DNA of 9,936 nucleotides, taken from positions 1 to 9,936 of the forward strand of contig SLCP01000103.1 in the NCBI GenBank assembly GCA_007125735.1, read 5' to 3'. The position numbers and the translations under genes were made by a program. Below the pieces are notes generated by a model. It saw nothing but the letters and a program-made list of their open reading frames with translations. It was not told where the DNA came from and ran no database searches. This document shows positions 5,121 to 9,936 of this stretch, piece after piece. Each line of letters begins with the position of its first letter. Position 1 is the first letter of the stretch. This DNA is from Coriobacteriia bacterium. Its GTDB lineage: Bacteria > Actinomycetota > Coriobacteriia > Anaerosomatales > SLCP01.

Positions 5121-5832
5121 CGCCGTGCCAGAGAGCCCGCGGGGTGTCCGCCTCGCCGCAGGCGCGCTGTGCGCCGGGTTCGGCGTGCTGCTCGTGCGTG
5201 CGGTCCTTGCGATACCCGAGGACCACTCCGGTCTCGCCCCGGTGGTGGCCGAGAGGCTCGTCGACAGTGGCGTGAAGCATCCGGTCACCGCCGTTCTCCT
5301 CAACTTCCGCAGCTACGACACGCTGCTCGAGATCGCGGTGCTCGTGCTGGCGACCATCGGCGTGCTGTCGGTCGCCGGATCGCACCCGCGGGTGTGGGCG
5401 CCCGTGGCCGAGGAGGCCGACCCGGTCCTCTCGGCGCTCGCGCGCTTGCTCGCGCCATTCATGGTGCTCGCCTCGGGCTACCTGCTGTGGGCGGGCGAGC
5501 ACGCCCCGGGAGGGGCGTTCCAGGCGGGAGCGGTGCTCGGCGCCGCGGGTGTCTTGCTTGCGCTCGCCGGCTACGCTCGGCCGGCGTGGGTGACCAAGTT
5601 CGGGCTGCGGGTCGTCATCTCCGTCGGGTTCATCGTGTTCCTTGCGATCGCCGTGGGCGTCATGTTCCTCGGCGGAGTGCTCCTCGAGTATCCCCGCGAC
5701 TACGCCAAGGCGCTCGTGCTCATCGTCGAGACGTGGCTCACCGTGTCGATCGGCGCGATCCTCGTAAGCTTGTTCATCGCGTCCGCCTCGCCCATCGAGG
5801 AACTCCGCGCGCGGACCGGGAGTGGCCGATGA
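5113..5832 (+). CDS. mrpB: MbhE-MnhB fusion (antiporter subunit B with MrpA-like N-terminal domain)
   Basis: The GTG start at 5113 lies within the previous gene; the first residues are VASAVPESPR. The 239-residue product joins two pieces that are separate in some archaea. Residues 12-95 are an MbhE-like segment with HPVTAVLLNFRSYDTLLEI (56-74), equivalent to the very end of MrpA. Residues ~105-225 are MnhB/MbhF with WAGEHAPGGAFQAG (126-139), the conserved glycine-rich block of that family, and four hydrophobic helices. There is an ATGA overlap with mrpC. The fusion mirrors the MrpA end and MrpB being adjacent in classical operons. Its role is structural within the membrane antiporter module. 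Confidence 0.5.
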   Translation: MASAVPESPRGVRLAAGALCAGFGVLLVRAVLAIPEDHSGLAPVVAERLVDSGVKHPVTAVLLNFRSYDTLLEIAVLVLATIGVLSVAGSHPRVWAPVAEEADPVLSALARLLAPFMVLASGYLLWAGEHAPGGAFQAGAVLGAAGVLLALAGYARPAWVTKFGLRVVISVGFIVFLAIAVGVMFLGGVLLEYPRDYAKALVLIVETWLTVSIGAILVSLFIASASPIEELRARTGSGR

Positions 5833-6161
5833 GCCAGACCGACGTCTACACGCTCGCGGGCGCCGCGCTCTTCGTCATCAGCCTCTACGGTCTGATCACG
5901 CGCCCGCATCTCATCCACAAGATCCTCGCGCTCAACATCATGAGCGGCGGGGTGTTCCTCGTGTTCGTCGGCATCGCGCGGCGCGTCATGACCCCTGACC
6001 CCGACCCGCTTCCACACGCGATGGTGCTCACCGGCATCGTGGTCACGGTGAGTTCGACCGCGTACGCGCTCGCGCTCGCGAAGCGTATCTACAGCGAGAC
6101 CGGTGCGGCGGTGCTCGATGCGCCCGACGTCTTCGAGAGACCGGAGGCCGGCGGTGACTGA
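5829..6161 (+). CDS. mrpC: Na+/H+ antiporter subunit C (MrpC/MnhC, NuoK-like, MbhG-like)
   Basis: This is a 110-residue homolog of complex I subunit NuoK with three membrane helices (about 6-23, 31-51, 63-85). The signature PDPLPHAMVLTGIVV (58-72) is typical of MnhC, and the partly conserved LIHKILALNIMSGGVFLVF (28-46) matches NuoK helix 2. The ATG is embedded in the preceding stop (ATGA), and the 3' end overlaps the next gene by 8 bases. It probably links the small-subunit cluster to the large antiporter-like subunits. A short polar tail (92-110) follows the last helix. Confidence 0.5.
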   Translation: MSQTDVYTLAGAALFVISLYGLITRPHLIHKILALNIMSGGVFLVFVGIARRVMTPDPDPLPHAMVLTGIVVTVSSTAYALALAKRIYSETGAAVLDAPDVFERPEAGGD

Positions 6162-7641
6162 CGCGCTGCTGGTGCACATGCCGGCACTGGCGGTGGTGGT
6201 CCCGCTCGTCGCCGCGCCGATAGCGTTCCTCGCCGGTGCACGGTGGGGACGGCCGGTCGCGCTCTTCGCGACGGCGCTCTCGATCCCGGTCGCATTCGTG
6301 ATCGCCTGGATGGCGAGCACCGCGGGCGAGAAGCTGCGCTACCAGATCGGCGGGTGGGACGCGCCGCTCGGTATCGGGCTCGTGGTCGACGGGCTGTCCG
6401 CGACGATGCTGCTCGTGACCGCGGTCGTGGGCTTCGCCATCACGGTGTACTCGCTCGGCTACTTCGCAGAACAGGAGAAGTACCGGTTCTTCTGGGCGCT
6501 CTGGCTGTTCTTGCTCGCCTCGCTTGCGGCACTCTTCCTCTCGGCCGATGTGTTCAACCTCTACGTCGGCCTCGAGCTCGTAAGCGTCGCGGCGGTGGCA
6601 CTCGTGGGCCTGTCGGGCAAGCGCGATGCGCTGATCGCGGCGATGCGCTACATGCTCGCGGCCATCCTCGGCTCGATCTTCTACCTGTTCGGTGTCGCGC
6701 TGCTCTACGGTGCGTTCGGGGTGCTCGACCTTGCGCACCTGGCCGCGGTGCTCGGTCCGGACGTCACCGGGCAGGCGGCGTTCGCGCTCATCACCATCGG
6801 CCTCGTGCTCAAGACGGCGCTCTTCCCCGCGCACTTCTGGCTTCCGCCCGCGCACTCCAACGCGCCCTCACCGGTGAGCGCAGTGCTCTCCGCACTCGTC
6901 GTGAAGGGCTCCTTCTACATCCTGCTCCGGCTCTGGACCGATGTCGGCGATCCGTCGTACGTGCCCGGGATGGGGACGCTGCTCGGCGTTCTCGGGGCGA
7001 CGGCGATCGTCTGGGGCTCGATCCAGGCGCTGCGCCAGGAGCGCCTCAAGATGCTCGTTGCGTACTCGACCGTGGCGCAGATCGGCTACCTTTTCCTGCT
7101 GTTCCCGCTCGTGGAGATCGCGGGACGCCACGTGGCCGACGCGTGGAGCGCCGGCGTCTTCCACGCGGTCTCGCACGCGCTCGCCAAGTCCGCGATGTTC
7201 CTCGCGGCCGGTGCGGTGCTCTCTCGTTTCGGCCACGACCGCATCGAAGGCCTCGGTGGCCTGTCGCGCAGGGCGCCGGTCACGATGATGGCGTTCGGGC
7301 TCTCGGGCATCACGATGATGGGTCTGCCGCCGAGCGGCGGCTTCGTCGCCAAGTGGCTCTACATCACCGCTTCCATCGAGTCCGGCGCCTGGTGGTGGGC
7401 GGTCGTGGTGCTTGCAGGAGGACTGCTGGCCGCCGGCTACGTTGCTCGCGTCGTCGTGCCCGGATTCGCCAAGGCGAGCGCTGACGCCTCCGACGCCGAT
7501 GTCGACGCAGGGCGCCTGCCGAAGCACATGGAGCTTGCAGCCCTCAGCCTTGCGCTCGCGGCCCTCGTGCTCGGCGTGCTCGGCCAGCCCGTCTTGGACC
7601 TCATGGTCGTGGGCGATCCCGCTTCGGGGGTGATCCCGTGA
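6154..7641 (+). CDS. mrpD: Antiporter subunit D, first copy (MrpD/MbhH-like)
   Basis: This is a large ion-translocating subunit of the NuoL/M/N-MrpA/D superfamily, 495 residues with about 14 predicted helices. The GTG start at 6154 follows GGAGG by six bases. Residues expected in the ion pathway are all present: Glu141 in VFNLYVGLELVSV (TM5), Lys220 with His227 in KTALFPAHFWLP (TM7), Lys251 (TM8) and Lys400 in GFVAKWLY (TM12). His337 and His341 lie in the GVFHAVSHALAKSAMF segment. VFNLYVGLELVS points to the MrpD/MbhH branch rather than MrpA. A polar Ala/Asp-rich loop (438-456) precedes the last helix. It should exchange H+, or H+ and Na+, across the membrane. There is a GTGA overlap with the next gene. 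Confidence 0.5.
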   Translation: MTDALLVHMPALAVVVPLVAAPIAFLAGARWGRPVALFATALSIPVAFVIAWMASTAGEKLRYQIGGWDAPLGIGLVVDGLSATMLLVTAVVGFAITVYSLGYFAEQEKYRFFWALWLFLLASLAALFLSADVFNLYVGLELVSVAAVALVGLSGKRDALIAAMRYMLAAILGSIFYLFGVALLYGAFGVLDLAHLAAVLGPDVTGQAAFALITIGLVLKTALFPAHFWLPPAHSNAPSPVSAVLSALVVKGSFYILLRLWTDVGDPSYVPGMGTLLGVLGATAIVWGSIQALRQERLKMLVAYSTVAQIGYLFLLFPLVEIAGRHVADAWSAGVFHAVSHALAKSAMFLAAGAVLSRFGHDRIEGLGGLSRRAPVTMMAFGLSGITMMGLPPSGGFVAKWLYITASIESGAWWWAVVVLAGGLLAAGYVARVVVPGFAKASADASDADVDAGRLPKHMELAALSLALAALVLGVLGQPVLDLMVVGDPASGVIP

Positions 7642-9140
7642 ACTGGCCGGTGATCGCGCTCCTCGCTGCCGTCGCGCTCCCGTTCGTTACGGCCACCGTC
7701 ATCTTCGCGCTCGGCGAGACGCGCTCGACGGCGCGCTCGGCGGCGAACCTGCTCGGGGCGGCGGGGACGGCCGTCGCGGTGCTCGCGGCGGCGGCCTCGG
7801 CGTGGCAGGGACGTGAGGAGCGCGCGTTCGCCTCGGCCGGTATCGAGCTGCTCGACATCGGATTCGGTCTCGAGGCCGACATGCTCGGCTCGGTCTTCGC
7901 GGTCGTCGCCGGCGTGCTGTGGCTCGTCACGACCGTTTACGCGATCGGCTACATGTCCCGCTCGGCCGATCGGGCGCGCTTCTTCGGCTTCTTCTCGATC
8001 TGCGTGGGCTCGGCGATCGGTATCGCGCTTGCCGAGAACCTCATCACGTTCTTCGTCTTCTACGAGATGCTCACGCTCGCGACGTACCCGCTCGTGGTGC
8101 ACTCGGGTACGCCGGCCGCGCTCAAGGGCGGGCGCACGTACCTCACCTACGCGCTTCCCGCCGGCGCGGCGCTTGCGCTCGGGGTCGTGTGGCTGCACGT
8201 GCTCGCGGGACCCGTGTCGTTCACCCCCGGTGGCGCGCTCCCGTTTGGCCTTGCCTTCGTGCACCCGGCGCAGCTCACCGTCATCTTCGCGCTCCTCATG
8301 GGCGGGCTCGGCGTGAAGGCGGCACTCTTCCCACTCCACGGGTGGCTGCCCGCGGCGATGGTCGCGCCCGCGCCGGTGAGCTCGCTCTTGCACGCGGTGG
8401 CCGTCGTGAAGGCGGGCGTGTTCGGTATCGCGCGTGTCGTGCTCGAGGTCTACGGACCCGATGCCGCCCTCCTCGGCCTCACGCTCCCGCTCGCCGCACT
8501 TGCGGCGTTCACCATCATCTTCGGTTCCGTGCGCGCGCTCGTCCAAGACGACCTCAAGAAGCGACTCGCCTTCTCGACCGTCGCGCAGCTCTCCTACATC
8601 GTGCTCGGAGTGGTGCTCGCTTCGCCGCTCGCCATCGCGGCCGGCATCGCGCACCTCGCGCACCATGCCGCGCTCAAGATCACGATGTTCTTCACCGCAG
8701 GCGTCGTGGCCGAGGAGGTCGGCGCGTACCGGGTGAGCGAGTTCGACGGGCTCGGCAGGCGGATGCCGCTCACGATGGGCGCCTTCTCGATCGCCGCGCT
8801 CGGCATCGTCGGCACCCCGCCGGCGGCCGGCTTCACGACGAAGTGGCTGCTCGGCGCGGGCGCGCTCGATTCAGGCACCGGGTGGGTGCTCGCCGTGCTT
8901 GCGGTGAGCAGCCTGCTTAATGCTGCGTACTTCTTCCCGATCATCCATCGCGCGTGGTTCCGCACCCCGCGGGCCGAGTGGGCCTCAGGACCCGCGCCCG
9001 GCCGGGCCGAGGCCGACCTGCGGATGGTCGTGCCGCTCGTGGTGACGGCGCTCGCCGGGCTCGCGATGGGGCTGTTAGCGGCTGCGGCGCTCTCGCCTGC
9101 GCGCTGGGCGATGCTCGTGGCGGCCATGGAGGCGCTGTGA
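7638..9140 (+). CDS. Antiporter-like subunit, second copy (MrpD/NuoM-type)
   Basis: This is a second large proton/cation-translocating subunit of 500 residues, clearly diverged from its upstream neighbour. It keeps the key residues: Glu143 in FFVFYEMLTLATYPLVVH (TM5), Lys227 and His234 in KAALFPLHGWLP (TM7), Lys258 in HAVAVVKAGVFG (TM8) and Lys402 in GFTTKWLLG (TM12), with His338, His342 and His343 in the TM10 region. It begins with GTG in a GTGA overlap and ends in another. Two tandem MrpD-like genes after mrpC recall the H/H' pair of Mbx (membrane-bound sulfane sulfur reductase) operons, but the same arrangement also occurs in stand-alone Mrp-like clusters. The coupling partner lies outside the window if it exists. 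Confidence 0.5.
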   Translation: MNWPVIALLAAVALPFVTATVIFALGETRSTARSAANLLGAAGTAVAVLAAAASAWQGREERAFASAGIELLDIGFGLEADMLGSVFAVVAGVLWLVTTVYAIGYMSRSADRARFFGFFSICVGSAIGIALAENLITFFVFYEMLTLATYPLVVHSGTPAALKGGRTYLTYALPAGAALALGVVWLHVLAGPVSFTPGGALPFGLAFVHPAQLTVIFALLMGGLGVKAALFPLHGWLPAAMVAPAPVSSLLHAVAVVKAGVFGIARVVLEVYGPDAALLGLTLPLAALAAFTIIFGSVRALVQDDLKKRLAFSTVAQLSYIVLGVVLASPLAIAAGIAHLAHHAALKITMFFTAGVVAEEVGAYRVSEFDGLGRRMPLTMGAFSIAALGIVGTPPAAGFTTKWLLGAGALDSGTGWVLAVLAVSSLLNAAYFFPIIHRAWFRTPRAEWASGPAPGRAEADLRMVVPLVVTALAGLAMGLLAAAALSPARWAMLVAAMEAL

Positions 9141-9936
9141 CGGATGCGATGACATACGACGCCGGAAGCGCTGCGCTCGTGTTCGCGCTCGCGATGGTGC
9201 CGCTGATCGCGGCGGCGTCGTGCGCGCTGCCGATCACGCGGCGCATCGGGCCGCTTCTCGCCGCATTCGCTGCGGTGCCGGCGCTCGCGAGCGCCGCGCT
9301 CCTCCCCGACGTCGCAGGCGAGATCGCGTGGCTCGGCGCGGGCGTGCACGTCGCCCTCGACGCGACGTCGCGCGCGTTCCTCGGCCTGGCGGGCGTCATC
9401 TGGACCGCCGCCGGCCTCTACGCGCTCGGAACGGTCGAGACGCGTCGGCCCCGCATCTTCGGCTTCTTCGCGCTCGCGATGGCCGGCAACCTCGGCCTGA
9501 CCGTCGCGGTCGACCCGGCGTCGTTCTACGCGCTGTTCTCGATGATGGCGCTCTCGACGTACGCGCTCGTCGCGCACGGCCCCGTCCGGGCCGAGGAGGA
9601 CTCGTCCGAGCGGGCCGTCGACGCGCGTCGCTCCGGCCGCACCTACATGGTATTCACCGTCACCGGTGAGGCGATCCTGCTCTCCGGGCTCTTCGTGCTC
9701 GTGATGGGCGGAGTCGCCCTCGTGCCCCTCGCGGCGGTGCTCGTGCTCGTTGCGTTCGGCATCAAAGTCGGCACGCCCGGTGTGCACGGGTGGATGCCCG
9801 TCGCCTACGCCGCCGCACCGCCTGCGGCCGCCGCCGCACTCGCCGGCTCGATGAGCACGAGCGGCATTCTCGGCGTCGTGCGCTTCGCGCCCGGAGGCGC
9901 GGACCTGCCGCTCGGGATCGGGGTCGCCGTCATGGG
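9137..9936 (+). CDS. Third antiporter-like subunit (complex I subunit 5/HyfB-type), 3' end outside window
   Basis: The GTG start overlaps the previous stop (GTGA). 266 codons are present, about half of a normal subunit. Hydrophobic helices and the TM7 block GIKVGTPGVHGWMPVAYAAAP (208-228), with Lys210 and His217, place it in the same superfamily. Aligned with the second copy, two pathway residues are missing: the TM5 Glu is Ser135 (LFSMMALSTY against FYEMLTLATY), and the TM8 Lys is Thr241 (same 31-residue spacing from the TM7 Lys). The TM5-TM6 loop has an added charged stretch (151-167, EEDSSERAVDARR). Loss of the Glu may be general in this branch; the Lys change looks more specific. It may be a structural or differently gated subunit. 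The TM12 lysine is not in the window. Confidence 0.5.
   Translation, partial: MTDAMTYDAGSAALVFALAMVPLIAAASCALPITRRIGPLLAAFAAVPALASAALLPDVAGEIAWLGAGVHVALDATSRAFLGLAGVIWTAAGLYALGTVETRRPRIFGFFALAMAGNLGLTVAVDPASFYALFSMMALSTYALVAHGPVRAEEDSSERAVDARRSGRTYMVFTVTGEAILLSGLFVLVMGGVALVPLAAVLVLVAFGIKVGTPGVHGWMPVAYAAAPPAAAAALAGSMSTSGILGVVRFAPGGADLPLGIGVAVM

Noticed and set aside
7437..8666. 409-codon minus-strand frame opposite the two antiporter genes
   Set aside because: It lies antisense to two strongly conserved membrane protein genes and gives a highly charged, Arg/Glu/His-rich product, the usual artefact of GC-rich reverse frames.

Overview
The window is GC-rich bacterial DNA with frequent GTG starts and strong Shine-Dalgarno sites. 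A UGA-recoded thioredoxin, a Mbh/Mrp-type cation antiporter operon, a PII protein and a cyclic-glucan-synthase-like gene suggest an anaerobic, selenocysteine-using, high-GC lineage. A Coriobacteriia-related actinobacterium fits, but the taxonomy is an inference and other high-GC anaerobes are possible.

Layout. Positions 1-1355 (minus strand) hold the first 451 codons of a cyclic beta-1,2-glucan synthase-like (NdvB) membrane protein that runs off the left edge. A divergent intergenic region (1356-1531) carries a good sigma-70-type promoter with a perfect ATACCC-4-GGGTAT inverted repeat over the spacer and -10. This promoter serves the most interesting gene, 1532-2245. It encodes a membrane-anchored rhodanese-thioredoxin fusion read through an in-frame UGA, which stands exactly where the first cysteine of the thioredoxin CxxC should be. 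A 7-bp hairpin with a GGUCG loop follows at the distance expected of a bacterial SECIS. A conventional annotation would split this into a rhodanese and a headless thioredoxin fragment. From 2246 to 2781 lies a convergent gene-free region with several hairpins, possibly a structured RNA ending in a U-tract terminator.

A solitary PII signal protein gene (glnB, minus, 2782-3120) is followed by a regulatory-looking gap with GTTTCG motifs every 21-22 bp. Next come an extended -10 promoter, tRNA-Ala(UGC) with encoded CCA, and a strong terminator hairpin.

From 3663 to the right edge runs a tightly overlapping operon of nine genes, all plus strand: mrpE, mrpF, mrpG, a DUF4040 protein (MbhD-like), an MbhE-MnhB fusion, mrpC, and three consecutive antiporter-like (NuoL/M/N/MrpD-type) subunits, the last cut by the window end. 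There is no full-length MrpA. Its C-terminal part is supplied by separate small subunits, the arrangement known from Mbh/Mbx-type respiratory complexes. The first two large subunits keep the ion-pathway Glu and Lys residues. The third lacks the TM5 Glu and the TM8 Lys.

Together the genes suggest sulfane-sulfur/thiol redox chemistry outside the cytoplasmic membrane (the selenoprotein) and H+/Na+ bioenergetics (the operon). The two are separate transcription units here and any functional link is speculative.

(Note on form: the original answer gave no confidence values; the 0.5 on every feature is a placeholder required by the schema, not an estimate.)
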